DNA of 64,000 bases, taken from positions 248,001 through 312,000 of the forward strand of contig NZ_JAGSPD010000003.1 of NCBI RefSeq assembly GCF_019203985.1, read 5' to 3'. Made by a program: the position numbers and the translations under genes. Shown here in pieces: positions 27,156-35,912 of the stretch. The notes under the pieces were generated by a model. The model saw only the letters and a program-made list of their open reading frames with translations, made no database searches and was not told the DNA's origin. The stretch's first letter is position 1, and each line of letters starts with the position of its first letter. Origin of the DNA: Winogradskyella luteola (GTDB lineage Bacteria; Bacteroidota; Bacteroidia; Flavobacteriales; Flavobacteriaceae).

Positions 27156-27467
27156 ATGATGTCTAATCCTGAAATTGATAAAAAAGTAAAAGCAACGTTA
27201 GACGCTATAGAAACTATTGAAGACGTTAGAGTATCATCTTTTTTAAAAGATAGAATTCTCGCTAGTACCAATAATACTGATACCGTTGAAATGGATAATT
27301 TATGGTCATGGTTTACACCAAGTTTACAATTTATAATTTTGGTAGTTTTTATGGTACTGAATATCTATACATGTATCAATTTAGATGCTGAAGATTACAA
27401 TGCTTCTGTGGATGAATTTATAGAAGCCTATAATTTGGTTGAAGATAATGGCAGCACTATTTTTTAA
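27156..27467 (+). CDS. Single-pass membrane protein, putative anti-sigma factor
   Basis: 103 residues: ~50 cytoplasmic residues, a membrane helix at ~51-69 (LQFIILVVFMVLNIYTCIN), and a short acidic outer tail (DAEDYNASVDEFIEAYNL). It is 42 bases after the sigma gene and 11 before the sensor-like gene. No zinc-type anti-sigma motif is present. Position and topology match the small anti-sigma partners of ECF cassettes (CnrY-like); the assignment rests on context. Start ATGATG offers two adjacent Met codons. Confidence 0.75.
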   Translation: MMSNPEIDKKVKATLDAIETIEDVRVSSFLKDRILASTNNTDTVEMDNLWSWFTPSLQFIILVVFMVLNIYTCINLDAEDYNASVDEFIEAYNLVEDNGSTIF

Positions 27468-27478
27468 TTTATCTCATT

Positions 27479-27934
27479 ATGAAAAAGCAAACTGTACTCT
27501 ACATTCTATTAATATTTCTTATCATTTCTAATGGATTTTTCCTAGTGCACTATTTGTGCAAAAATTTTAGAAAAGGGCATAAGCCAGGATATTTTATCGT
27601 AAAAGAATTAAATTTTGATGAAAAGCAAATGAGTGATTATGATTCTGTTAGTGATTTACATTTTGATAAGATGAAATCCGTTTCTAAAGAAATAATGAAC
27701 TTGAAAGGAGCCATGTTTTCAAAAATTTCTGATGATGGTGTTCCACAGGCTTATTTAGATTCCATAACTGATTTAATTGCCGTTAAAGAAAAGGAAAGGG
27801 ATATGGAAGTCTTTAGGCACCTTCAAAAAGTAAGAGGTATTTGTAATGCGGAACAAAAAGAGCGATTTTCAAAAATTGTTGGGGATGCAATGAAGAGGCG
27901 TGGTCACAAAGGTAAATATCGAGGAAGGAATTAA
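27479..27934 (+). CDS. Spy/CpxP-like periplasmic sensor, membrane anchored
   Basis: 151 residues with an N-terminal anchor (~6-28, VLYILLIFLIISNGFFLVHYL) and an all-helical periplasmic part (~35-145): ELNFDEKQMSDYDSVSD, MKSVSKEIMNLKG, ICNAEQKERFSKIVGDAM. The pattern is that of the heavy-metal resistance/CnrX and Spy/CpxP families. The basic histidine-containing C-terminus (MKRRGHKGKYRGRN) could touch metal or membrane. Third gene of the sigma cassette, followed by a terminator at 28048-28077. Predicted to sense envelope stress or metal and relay to the anti-sigma factor; the ligand is unknown. Confidence 0.8.
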   Translation: MKKQTVLYILLIFLIISNGFFLVHYLCKNFRKGHKPGYFIVKELNFDEKQMSDYDSVSDLHFDKMKSVSKEIMNLKGAMFSKISDDGVPQAYLDSITDLIAVKEKERDMEVFRHLQKVRGICNAEQKERFSKIVGDAMKRRGHKGKYRGRN

Positions 27935-28047
27935 ATTATTTTAATATGGCAAATATTAGTTAAGTTAAACATATTTAAAATAAATACAAAATGTAACTAA
28001 ATCGAATACGTTAGTTTAAAGTTTGATTGATTGTTGTTAATTTGAAG

Positions 28048-28077
28048 AGCTTTACGGTTATATCGTAAAGCTTTTTT
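28048..28077 (+). terminator. Rho-independent terminator of the first sigma cassette
   Basis: Perfect 9-bp stem AGCTTTACG / CGTAAAGCT with a 7-base loop, followed by TTTTTA. Confidence 0.9.
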
Positions 28078-28101
28078 ATTTTTAGGGGAAATCAGAACAT
28101 T

Positions 28102-29157
28102 ATGAAATCTATAATCCTTTGTTTATTTCTTACTTGTTTGAGTTCATGTAGGCCTAAGGAACCAGCCAAGCATAGAAATATTTCTAAAGTTGAAATTGAA
28201 CATCTAATTCAAGATTCTCTTTTGAATGTTAGGGCATTAGAAGTAGAAGTCAGTGGAACCGTTAGTTTTGCTACATCAAATGGCTCTATAGGTGGGAATT
28301 CACTAGATATTTATGGTAAGGAAAATGCGAGTTTATCTTATTATTTAGGGCATGATACTATTAAACCAAACTTTAGATCATTAGCGATCACCAATAAAGC
28401 CGGTTTTGCTTTAGGAATAGGTTCGCCCGCATTAGTGTTCAAAATTTCTGATTCTTTAAAACTGGTTTATAAAGAAAACCACCCAAAAGCCTTCTACGAT
28501 TCCATAGATTTTTGGAATGATCAAGAAGGGATTGCTATCGGTGATCCAACGGAAGATTGTATGAGTATTATTATAACAAGAGATGGAGGAGAGACATGGA
28601 ATAAACTTTCTTGCGATGATTTGCCCAAATCTAAAGAAGGTGAGGCCGCCTTTGCTGCGAGTGATACTAATATTGCTATTGTTGGTAATCATACTTGGGT
28701 AGCCACAGGCGGTAAAGTAAGCAGGATTTTATATTCATCAGATAAAGGCAAAACATGGCAAATCTTTGAAACACCAATTGTGCAAGGCAAGGAAACCACA
28801 GGCATGTATTCTGTAGATTTTTATGACGAAAAGAATGGCTTTGCTATTGGTGGTGACTATACAAAGCCCAATGCTACTTTAGCAAATAAAGTTAGAACGA
28901 AAGATGGTGGAAAAACTTGGCAGGTAGTTGCAGACGGAAAAAGGCCAGGTTATAGAAGTTGTGTGCAATATGTGCCAAATAGTAATGCGAAAGAGCTGGT
29001 ATCCATTGGTTTTAAAGGTATTGATTATAGTAACAATGCTGGAGATACATGGAAACACCTAAGTGACGAAGGATTTTATACCATTCGGTTTTTAAACGAT
29101 TCTGTAGCTTATGCTGCTGGAAAAGGTAGAGTTTCTAAATTGACTTTTAGAGAATAA
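28102..29157 (+). CDS. Ycf48/BNR-like beta-propeller lipoprotein
   Basis: 351 residues. Lipoprotein signal with lipobox LSSC16, so it is anchored in the outer or inner membrane. The rest is a propeller with BNR/Asp-box repeats: TRDGGETWNKL, SSDKGKTWQIF, TKDGGKTWQVV and NNAGDTWKHL, spaced ~50-90 residues apart. Such folds occur in Ycf48/HCF136 assembly factors and sialidases; sialidase catalytic residues are not evident, so a binding or assembly role is more likely. It begins 25 bases after the terminator of the sigma cassette and lies between the two facing ECF systems, with no partner gene. Confidence 0.82.
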   Translation: MKSIILCLFLTCLSSCRPKEPAKHRNISKVEIEHLIQDSLLNVRALEVEVSGTVSFATSNGSIGGNSLDIYGKENASLSYYLGHDTIKPNFRSLAITNKAGFALGIGSPALVFKISDSLKLVYKENHPKAFYDSIDFWNDQEGIAIGDPTEDCMSIIITRDGGETWNKLSCDDLPKSKEGEAAFAASDTNIAIVGNHTWVATGGKVSRILYSSDKGKTWQIFETPIVQGKETTGMYSVDFYDEKNGFAIGGDYTKPNATLANKVRTKDGGKTWQVVADGKRPGYRSCVQYVPNSNAKELVSIGFKGIDYSNNAGDTWKHLSDEGFYTIRFLNDSVAYAAGKGRVSKLTFRE

Positions 29158-29217
29158 AAGGTGTTCTTAAAAATGAATTAATTTGTCATTGTATTCAGAA
29201 TAATATTTATTCAGATA

Positions 29218-29670
29218 TTAGTTTCTATTATGTTCACGCTTTTCACGCATATTTTTGAGACGTTCCAAAAGTTTTCTGTTAAACTGATCTTCAGCTGCTT
29301 TGAGCTTTATGATTTTTTTTGAGGGAATAACCTTCTTTAAATCTTTAACAAGTTGAATTTTAGCATCATGCATATCAGATTCTGCTTTCATCAATTGTTC
29401 TAATATTTCATCGGCTCTTTTATCAGATACTTCACCATCTCGCATTTCTATTTTTAAGGGTTTTAAATCTTCAGATCTAATTTTTTGTACTCTATCTTCA
29501 TATGTATTGTAAATAGGCCAAAACTGCTGAGCTTCTTCAGAAGTTAAACTCAGTTTTTCTGTAATAAATGCTATTTTTTGAGCTTTAATACGCTCTCCCA
29601 TTTTACCATCACGTTGGGCAAAAGCTGAAAGGCTTATAAATAAAATGAGTATTGGGATTAATTTTTTCAT
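29218..29670 (-). CDS. Spy/CpxP-like exported sensor of ECF cassette
   Basis: 150 residues. Signal peptide 1-18 (MKKLIPILILFISLSAFA), then a highly charged helical domain: ITEKLSLTSEEAQQFWPIYN is the repeated LTxxE-like motif of Spy/CpxP proteins, and most of the remaining ~90 residues form long Lys/Glu-rich helices. Third gene of the minus-strand sigma cassette, 16 bases after the anti-sigma-like gene. Bacteroidota relatives are annotated as sensors of ECF-type sigma factors. Likely periplasmic chaperone-type sensor. Unlike its counterpart at 27479 it is cleavable, not anchored. Confidence 0.82.
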   Translation of the reverse strand: MKKLIPILILFISLSAFAQRDGKMGERIKAQKIAFITEKLSLTSEEAQQFWPIYNTYEDRVQKIRSEDLKPLKIEMRDGEVSDKRADEILEQLMKAESDMHDAKIQLVKDLKKVIPSKKIIKLKAAEDQFNRKLLERLKNMREKREHNRN

Positions 29671-29686
29671 TTTTATACTTTATTGA

Positions 29687-30190
29687 TTATTCTAAATAAG
29701 TTTCTATATCTGCATTATCGAGAAGATAGTTTTCTAGATTCTCTTCTTGGTATGGCGTATTTGTAATTGTAAAATCGTCCTCCAATAAATCGGCATCAGA
29801 TAAAAGTTGTGCCAACTCATAACTGTCTAAATCTCTGTTTTCTATATAGGTTTCTACCATTTCTATCGATAATGATTCTTCAGGCACATCATTATTAAGG
29901 AATATGGCAATCAGTAAAACTAAAGATGCGGCAATACCAGCAATGTAATAAAAAGACTGTCTAGACTTTAATTTTACAACAGATGTTTCATTAGTATGTA
30001 TTTTGTTAAGCACATTACCCTCAACGGAATCAAAATAGTTTTTTGGTACAGTATAACCGGAATCTTTAATGTCTTCTACCGATTTTCCTTCAGATAGACG
30101 CTCAAAGAATCTGTTTTCAAAAGACTCAAAGTAGTTGTCAGGTGTTTTATAACCTGTCTTTTTTATGTTATGTAATTTGTCTTTTTTCAT
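29687..30190 (-). CDS. Single-pass membrane protein with duplicated N-terminal motif, putative anti-sigma factor
   Basis: 167 residues. The cytoplasmic part has two copies of a ~24-residue motif: IKKTGYKTPDNYFESFENRF (~9-28) and IKDSGYTVPKNYFDSVEGNV (~41-60). The shared core is G-Y-x-x-P-x-N-Y-F-[ED]-S. A membrane helix follows at ~80-98 (YYIAGIAASLVLLIAIFLN), then an acidic ~70-residue outer part rich in Asp and Glu. It lies between the sigma factor and the Spy-like sensor. The GYxxPxxYF motif recurs in Bacteroidota proteins encoded beside ECF sigma factors. Probable anti-sigma factor by context. Confidence 0.78.
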   Translation of the reverse strand: MKKDKLHNIKKTGYKTPDNYFESFENRFFERLSEGKSVEDIKDSGYTVPKNYFDSVEGNVLNKIHTNETSVVKLKSRQSFYYIAGIAASLVLLIAIFLNNDVPEESLSIEMVETYIENRDLDSYELAQLLSDADLLEDDFTITNTPYQEENLENYLLDNADIETYLE

Positions 30191-30273
30191 TTTATGCTGA
30201 ACTCTATTCAGTATTTGTTTCTATTCAACGGTACAACGTCTGTGTATATATGACTTCAAATTAATAAAATAGT

Positions 30274-30816
30274 TTAATCGGACTTTAAAAAGGTTTCAAT
30301 TTTCTTTACTGCAATATGATATGATGCTTTTAGCGCACCTTCACTTGTTTCTAAAATATCTGCGATTTCTCTATATTTTAAGTCATCAAAATACTTCATA
30401 TTAAATACTAATTGCTGCTTTTGTGGTAAAGTGGCAATGGCTTTCTGTAATTTTAATTGAATCTCATCTCCTTCAAAATATACATCTGCAGTTAAATTAT
30501 TAATGGCATGGGTCTGATGTTCTTCATTCGTAATTTGTAAACGCTTTGCATTTTTATTGATATGCGTAATAGACTCGTTGGTGGCTATTCTATATAGCCA
30601 AGAATACAGTTTGCTTTCTCCTTTAAATTTATCTATGCTTCGGTATACTTTGATAAAGGTGTTTTGTAACACATCGTCTGCATCGTCATGAGAGATAACA
30701 ATCTTTCGTATATGCCAGTACAAGCGTTCTTTATAGAGTTTCATAAGTTCTCTAAAAGCCTTTTCTTTAGATTTAGGGTCTTGAAGTCGTAATATGAATT
30801 CTGATTCGCTAATCAA
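30274..30816 (-). CDS. ECF RNA polymerase sigma factor (second cassette)
   Basis: 180 residues. Region 2 (~20-90): DDADDVLQNTFIKVYRSIDK and LYSWLYRIATNESITHINK. Region 4 (~125-178): LPQKQQLVFNMKYFDDLKYR with a helix-turn-helix ETSEGALKASYHIAVKK. ATG start. First gene of a three-gene cassette transcribed leftward, the mirror of the cassette at 26535-27934. 83 bases separate it from its putative anti-sigma gene. The 454-base upstream region holds a tandem repeat and a likely small RNA gene on the other strand. Confidence 0.94.
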   Translation of the reverse strand: MISESEFILRLQDPKSKEKAFRELMKLYKERLYWHIRKIVISHDDADDVLQNTFIKVYRSIDKFKGESKLYSWLYRIATNESITHINKNAKRLQITNEEHQTHAINNLTADVYFEGDEIQLKLQKAIATLPQKQQLVFNMKYFDDLKYREIADILETSEGALKASYHIAVKKIETFLKSD

Positions 30817-30930
30817 GTAATTTACTTTGGTATTTAGACTTGTTAAATTACTAAAAGTTTAATGGATGAAATTTTTAATTTAGTCAATATGTGTTATATG
30901 CTGATTATCAAATATTTAATAAATTTAAAT

Positions 30931-30963
30931 TCGATAAAAAGCAAAAAAAATCGATAAAAAGCA
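30931..30963 (+). repeat. Two 13-bp direct repeats spaced 20 bp apart
   Basis: TCGATAAAAAGCA occurs at 30931-30943 and 30951-30963. The 20-bp period is about two helical turns, so a protein could bind both copies on one face. They lie 9-40 bases before the small RNA promoter and 115-147 bases before the second sigma start. Confidence 0.7.
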
Positions 30964-30971
30964 TTTTTTTC

Positions 30972-31002
30972 TTGTTTAGTACTATTATTTATTATATGTT
31001 TG
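30972..31002 (+). promoter_or_regulatory. Promoter of candidate small RNA
   Basis: TTG (30972-30974), 20-base spacer, TATGTTTG (30995-31002), an exact TAnnTTTG match. Transcription would begin near 31009 and run rightward into a gap with no reading frame. Confidence 0.65.
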
Positions 31003-31008
31003 ACACAG

Positions 31009-31087
31009 CTTAACCTATTAACTGTTATCAGTTTCCCCAAATCTGATAACGAAATGAGAAGAGTGCATGTAAAAGTGCACTCTTTTT
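31009..31087 (+). ncRNA. Candidate free-standing small RNA (~80 nt)
   Basis: It follows a consensus promoter, encodes no protein and ends at a strong terminator. Hairpin 1 is a perfect 8-bp stem GTTATCAG (31024-31031) / CTGATAAC (31043-31050) with an 11-base loop TTTCCCCAAAT whose central CCCC would be single-stranded. Hairpin 2 is the terminator: AAGAGTGCA (31059-31067) / TGCACTCTT (31076-31084) then T residues. An exposed C-rich loop is a common seed in trans-acting small RNAs. It is divergent from the sigma gene (30816) and opposite in strand to the ABC exporter that ends at 31271. Too short for 6S RNA or RNase P. Expression is unproven. Confidence 0.55.
31059..31087 (+). terminator. Terminator of the candidate small RNA
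   Basis: Perfect 9-bp stem, 8-base loop, followed by a run of T (31081-31087). The remaining gap 31088-31270 shows nothing further that I can support. Confidence 0.8.
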
Positions 31088-31270
31088 GATTTTTAGCAAA
31101 GTATCTATTGAACTGTTATTTTTGGTGTTATAACCAGCAGAATAAATACAATAGCTCATAGGTTAGTTCTGTTTCTACAAGACTCAAACTGCCACTTACT
31201 TTATTGGCAATATAACTTTTGATATAATTAGAGGGAAAACTTATGTTGAAAAACAACAGATTAGGCGTAA

Positions 31271-33097
31271 TTACTCAAAACTCTGCATTTCTACAAGTTT
31301 TTTGTAAACGCCATTTTTTGCCATAAGCTCTGCATGTGTACCTTGTTCTGCAATTTCACCTTTTTGCATCACCACGATTAAATCTGCATTCTGAATTGTA
31401 GACAATCGATGGGCAATAACAATTGAGGTTCTGTTTTTCATCATGTTCTCTAAAGCGTCTTGCACCAAACGCTCACTTTCCGTGTCTAAAGCTGAGGTAG
31501 CTTCATCTAGAATCATAATTGGCGAATTTTTCAAGACAGCTCGGGCTATACTAATACGTTGTTTCTGTCCACCAGATAATTTTCCGCCAGAATCACCTAT
31601 GTTAGATTCGATACCTTGAGGCAAATCTTTTACAAATTCCCATGCATTGGCGATTTTTAAAGCTTCAATAATCTCCTCGTCTGAAGCATCTTCTTTTCCA
31701 AGTAAAATGTTATTCTTAATACTATCATTAAAGAGAATGGAATCTTGTGTTACCAATCCCATCAAACTTCGTAGTGAGTGTTTGGTAAGATTCTTAATGT
31801 TTTCACCATCTATGGAAATACTACCTTGGTTGACATCATAGAAGCGTGTTACCAAGTTGGCTATGGTACTTTTTCCACTACCCGACTGCCCAACCAAAGC
31901 TACGCTTTTACCTTTGGGAACTTTAACCGAAAAGTTTTTCAATACATAATCATCTTCATATTTAAACGATACGTTATTTATATCAATTTCGGTTTCGAAA
32001 TCTTCTTTAATAATAGCGTTACTTCGGTCTTCTAAAATATTGTCAGTTTCTATAATTTCTAATATACGTTCAGCAGCAGCATTCCCTGTTTTTACTTGGT
32101 AACTAGCTTTGCTAATAGCTTTTGCAGGTGTAAGAATTTGATAGGCCAATGCCATATAACCTATAAAAGCTCCTCCAGAAAGCGTTTTTTCTACCATCAC
32201 CATATTGCCTCCATACCATAGTAATGCTGCAATAGTAGCTATACCAAGAAATTCGCTGGTTGGAGATGCCAGATTTTGACGATTTATTAAAGTGTTGGAA
32301 AAATTATAGAAGCGATTTGTAGAACTCTGAAATTTTTTATGAAATCTATTTTCGGCATTGAATCCTTTTATAACCTTTAAGCCTCCTAATGTTTCTTCTA
32401 AGGTTGAAAGAAAGACACCTTGCTCTCTCTGTACTTTATCTGATTTACGTTTTAAACTTTTCCCAATCCTAGAAATAATAAAGCCAGCAATGGGTATGAA
32501 GATAAATACAAAAATAGTGAGCTTAACAGAAATCATGAACATTGCCACAATAGCAAAAATAATAGTCAATGGTTCTTTTACAATGAGTTCTAAAACTGAT
32601 AGCATGGAGTTTTTAACTACATTAACATCTCCAGAGATTCTGGCAATGACATCACCTTTTTTCTTTTCAGAATAATACGAAATAGGTAACGTAACGACTT
32701 TGTAATAGATTTCGTCCCTTAAATCTCTCAAAACACCATTTCTTAAAAAAGTGATAAAGAAAAGTGCTAGGTAATTGAATAAATTTTTTAGTAAAAAAAG
32801 ACCAATAATTAGAATTATCATATAAAGCAAGGCTTGTTGAGGCCCATCAGTTTCAGTTGTCGTGGTAACGACATAATTGAGATAATTCTCTATATAATCC
32901 TTTAAGTATTTTATGCCTTTATAAATGGGTTTGGTATATACCTTTTTGCTCTCACCAAAAAGTACATTAATCATTGGCATCAATGATACCATGGCTAATG
33001 TGCCAAATAAAGCATAAAAAACATTACAGATAATGTTTAGTATGGCATAACGCTTATACGGAACAATGAAACGGAAAAGCTTCTTTATATAATTCAT
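31271..33097 (-). CDS. MsbA-like ABC exporter, fused permease and ATPase
   Basis: 608 residues. Residues ~15-345 are a six-helix type I exporter domain (long helices around 18-40, 90-115, 175-220, 270-330). Residues ~370-605 are the nucleotide-binding domain: Walker A GQSGSGKSTI, signature LSGGQKQR, Walker B MILDEATSALD and switch HRLST. A half-transporter that works as a homodimer; relatives flip lipid A (MsbA) or export lipids or drugs. The nearby phosphosugar mutase and GT2 genes fit an envelope role, but no substrate can be assigned. It follows the phosphomutase with 3 bases between them, so the two are probably one transcript. Confidence 0.93.
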   Translation of the reverse strand: MNYIKKLFRFIVPYKRYAILNIICNVFYALFGTLAMVSLMPMINVLFGESKKVYTKPIYKGIKYLKDYIENYLNYVVTTTTETDGPQQALLYMIILIIGLFLLKNLFNYLALFFITFLRNGVLRDLRDEIYYKVVTLPISYYSEKKKGDVIARISGDVNVVKNSMLSVLELIVKEPLTIIFAIVAMFMISVKLTIFVFIFIPIAGFIISRIGKSLKRKSDKVQREQGVFLSTLEETLGGLKVIKGFNAENRFHKKFQSSTNRFYNFSNTLINRQNLASPTSEFLGIATIAALLWYGGNMVMVEKTLSGGAFIGYMALAYQILTPAKAISKASYQVKTGNAAAERILEIIETDNILEDRSNAIIKEDFETEIDINNVSFKYEDDYVLKNFSVKVPKGKSVALVGQSGSGKSTIANLVTRFYDVNQGSISIDGENIKNLTKHSLRSLMGLVTQDSILFNDSIKNNILLGKEDASDEEIIEALKIANAWEFVKDLPQGIESNIGDSGGKLSGGQKQRISIARAVLKNSPIMILDEATSALDTESERLVQDALENMMKNRTSIVIAHRLSTIQNADLIVVMQKGEIAEQGTHAELMAKNGVYKKLVEMQSFE

Positions 33098-33100
33098 GTA

Positions 33101-34828
33101 TTATAAGTTCATATCCTTAAGGATAGCATCAATTTGGTTTTCCAATAATTGCTCCGTTTCTTTAAAAGCAGACACATTGTCTAGTTTGGTATTAACACTG
33201 ATGTAAAATTTTATTTTTGGTTCTGTACCACTAGGCCTTAAAGCAATTTTGCTTCCATCCTCAGTATAGTAGATCAATACATTAGACTTAGGAATATCAA
33301 TAGTTTCTTCGGTATTGTCGTTTAGGTCTTTTGCAATGGATAATTGATAATCCTCAATCCTTATCACTTTAGAACTATTAACTGCTTTTAAAGGATTTTT
33401 GCGTGCATCGATCATCATTTGTTTAATTTCATTTGCTCCTTCAATTCCTTTTTTGGTCAATGATACTAAACGTTCTTTATAAAACCCGTGCTCAACATAT
33501 AAGTCGATTAGCTTTTCATAGAGTGTTTTGCCTTCAGCTTTTTCCTGTGCAGCAATTTCACACGCTAAAAGGGTAGAGGTAACTGCATCTTTATCGCGAA
33601 CAAAATCACCAACCATAAAGCCAAAGCTTTCCTCACCACCACCAATAAAGTCCAGCTCAGGGTAATCTTTTATCATTTTGGCTATCCATTTAAAACCTGT
33701 AAGACCAATTTTGCATTCTACATTGTAGGCTTCTGCTAAAACTGACATCATTGGGGTAGATACTATGGTAGAACCTACAAATTGGTTACCATTAATTTTA
33801 TTTGCACTTTTCCACTGTTTTAATAGAAAATCTGTCATTAAGATCATGGTTTGGTTACCATTTAGTATCACTAATTCGTTATCTAGGTTTCTTACAACAA
33901 CTCCTAAGCGATCACAATCTGGATCTGTACCAATGACAATATCTCCATCGACTTTTTCCGCAAGCTTCATGGCCATTTTTAAAGCTTCAGGTTCTTCAGG
34001 GTTTGGAGATACAACCGTTGGGAAGTTACCGTTTGGCTCGCGCTGTTCTTCAACTATATTAACGTTGGTATAGCCAGCACGGTTTAAAGTTTCGGGAACT
34101 GACATAATCGATGTGCCATGCAAAGAGGTAAACACAATGTTAAGGTTGGCTTTAGCTTCAGAAGTTGTATCAAAACTTCCATTTTTAACTGAAGCATTGA
34201 TAAATACATCATCGATATCTTTTCCTATATATTGAATTAAATCATTGTTGGCTTCAAACTTGATTTCAGAATAATTTAAGGAATTAATTTCCGAAATAAT
34301 TTCTTCATCTTGTGGAGGAACCAATTGTCCACCATCTTGCCAGTAGACTTTGTAACCATTATATTCTGGTGGGTTGTGCGATGCCGTTAATACAATACCA
34401 CAATGGCAGTTTAAATGCTTTAATGCAAAAGATAGCTCTGGTGTTGGTCTAAGGTCTTCAAACAAATAAACCTTAATATCATTCGCAGAGAATACGTCGG
34501 CAACTACTTTCCCAAAGGTTTTGCTATTGTGCCTGCAATCGTAAGCAATGGCAATTTTTACTTGCTCATTTACAAACGATTGCTTTAAATAATTACTTAA
34601 GCCTTGTGTGTTCTTTCCTAAGGTGTATTTATTAATACGGTTGGTGCCTAAGCCCATAATGCCTCGCATTCCACCAGTACCAAACTCTAGGTCCTTGTAG
34701 AAACTCTCTTCTAAACCCTTTGGGTCAGAAGCTATCATATGTTTTATTTGGTCTTGAGATTCGTTATCAAACGTTGGCGTTAGCCATGAATTAACACGTT
34801 CTAAAATTTCGGGTTTTATATAAATCAT
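33101..34828 (-). CDS. Phosphoglucomutase/phosphomannomutase
   Basis: 575-residue alpha-D-phosphohexomutase. The phosphoserine loop is [16 protein letters not shown] (~150-165), the metal loop [11 protein letters not shown] (~303-313), the sugar-binding loop GGGEESFGF (~397-405) and the phosphate-binding region [12 protein letters not shown] near the C-terminus. The length is typical of the large PGM2-like group in Bacteroidota. It interconverts hexose 1- and 6-phosphates for polysaccharide or nucleotide-sugar synthesis. Operon with the ABC exporter (3-base gap). Glucose versus mannose specificity cannot be told from these motifs. Confidence 0.93.
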   Translation of the reverse strand: MIYIKPEILERVNSWLTPTFDNESQDQIKHMIASDPKGLEESFYKDLEFGTGGMRGIMGLGTNRINKYTLGKNTQGLSNYLKQSFVNEQVKIAIAYDCRHNSKTFGKVVADVFSANDIKVYLFEDLRPTPELSFALKHLNCHCGIVLTASHNPPEYNGYKVYWQDGGQLVPPQDEEIISEINSLNYSEIKFEANNDLIQYIGKDIDDVFINASVKNGSFDTTSEAKANLNIVFTSLHGTSIMSVPETLNRAGYTNVNIVEEQREPNGNFPTVVSPNPEEPEALKMAMKLAEKVDGDIVIGTDPDCDRLGVVVRNLDNELVILNGNQTMILMTDFLLKQWKSANKINGNQFVGSTIVSTPMMSVLAEAYNVECKIGLTGFKWIAKMIKDYPELDFIGGGEESFGFMVGDFVRDKDAVTSTLLACEIAAQEKAEGKTLYEKLIDLYVEHGFYKERLVSLTKKGIEGANEIKQMMIDARKNPLKAVNSSKVIRIEDYQLSIAKDLNDNTEETIDIPKSNVLIYYTEDGSKIALRPSGTEPKIKFYISVNTKLDNVSAFKETEQLLENQIDAILKDMNL

Positions 34829-34906
34829 TTGTAATCGTGTGGTTATATTACAAAAGTAAGCATTTCGGTTTTTGATGCTTAAAATTAGCCCTATAATTTA
34901 ATGGTA

Positions 34907-35857
34907 CTATTCTAAATTAATTTGCGCTTTGATATGGTAACGTTGTTGTTGGCGTTTTGAGCGTAATATGAGCTCTCCCAAAAAGCCTGCAATAAAAAAC
35001 TGTGAGCCAATAATCATAGTAGACAATGCAATATAAAACTGTGGCCTTTCAGTGATGAGACGACCAGTCGGATTAAAAAACAGTTTATCTAATCCTAAAT
35101 AAAATGCAAATCCAAATCCAATGGCAAACATAATAACGCCTAGAGCACCAAAGAGATGCATTGGTCGTTTGCCAAAGCGCGAAACAAACCAAATTGTAAT
35201 TAAGTCTAAAAAACCGTTTATAAAACGGTTCATGCCAAATTTAGTTTTTCCATATTTACGCGCTTGATGTTTTACAATCTTTTCTCCAATATTCATAAAA
35301 CCAGCATTTTTAGCTAGTACTGGAATATAGCGATGCATTTCGCCATAGACATCGATATGTTTTACAACGGAGTTGGAATACGCTTTAAGACCACAATTAA
35401 AATCGTGCAATTTTACACCAGATGTACGTCTGGCTGCCCAATTGAATATCTTAGAAGGTAGGTTTTTTGTGATTATAGAATCGTAACGTTTTTTCTTCCA
35501 GCCCGAGACTAAATCATAATGATTTTCAACTATCATTTTATAAAGTTCTGGGATTTCCTCTGGATTATCTTGTAAATCGGCATCCATAGTAATGACAACA
35601 TCTCCTATGGCATTAGTGAAGCCAGCATGTAGTGCTTGTGACTTTCCGAAGTTTTTTAGAAAGCGAATGCCTTTTACGTTACGGTTAGCATCGGAGAGCT
35701 TAGAAATAACTTTCCAGGAATCATCGGTACTACCATCATCAATAAACAGAATTTCGTAAGAAAACGAATTGGATTGCATCACCGATACAATCCAATCGTG
35801 TAGTTCTTTTAAAGATTCTTCTTCGTTAAGTAGTGGTATAACTACTGATATGTTCAT
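34907..35857 (-). CDS. GT2 glycosyltransferase, polyprenyl-phosphate type
   Basis: 316 residues from the internal Met at 35857 (MNISVVIPLLNEEESL), which is the family's standard opening; an upstream Met only adds ten unrelated residues. GT-A domain ~1-215: FIDDGSTDDSW, the metal-binding DADLQDNP, and the acceptor region. Two membrane helices follow (~235-258, ~270-300). This is the DPM1/GtrB-like design that loads a sugar onto undecaprenyl phosphate. In Flavobacteriaceae it is regularly next to a DUF4199 gene, as here (55-base gap). Acts at the inner face of the cytoplasmic membrane. Confidence 0.9.
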   Translation of the reverse strand: MNISVVIPLLNEEESLKELHDWIVSVMQSNSFSYEILFIDDGSTDDSWKVISKLSDANRNVKGIRFLKNFGKSQALHAGFTNAIGDVVITMDADLQDNPEEIPELYKMIVENHYDLVSGWKKKRYDSIITKNLPSKIFNWAARRTSGVKLHDFNCGLKAYSNSVVKHIDVYGEMHRYIPVLAKNAGFMNIGEKIVKHQARKYGKTKFGMNRFINGFLDLITIWFVSRFGKRPMHLFGALGVIMFAIGFGFAFYLGLDKLFFNPTGRLITERPQFYIALSTMIIGSQFFIAGFLGELILRSKRQQQRYHIKAQINLE

Positions 35858-35912
35858 ATTGATGTGGTCTATTAATCTAGACTTCAAAAATAGAGAAATT
35901 ATTTATCTATTG

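Noticed and set aside
31088..31270. Second promoter (TATTTTTG at 31117-31124)
   Set aside because: No TTG at 17-23 bases upstream and no reading frame or terminator downstream.
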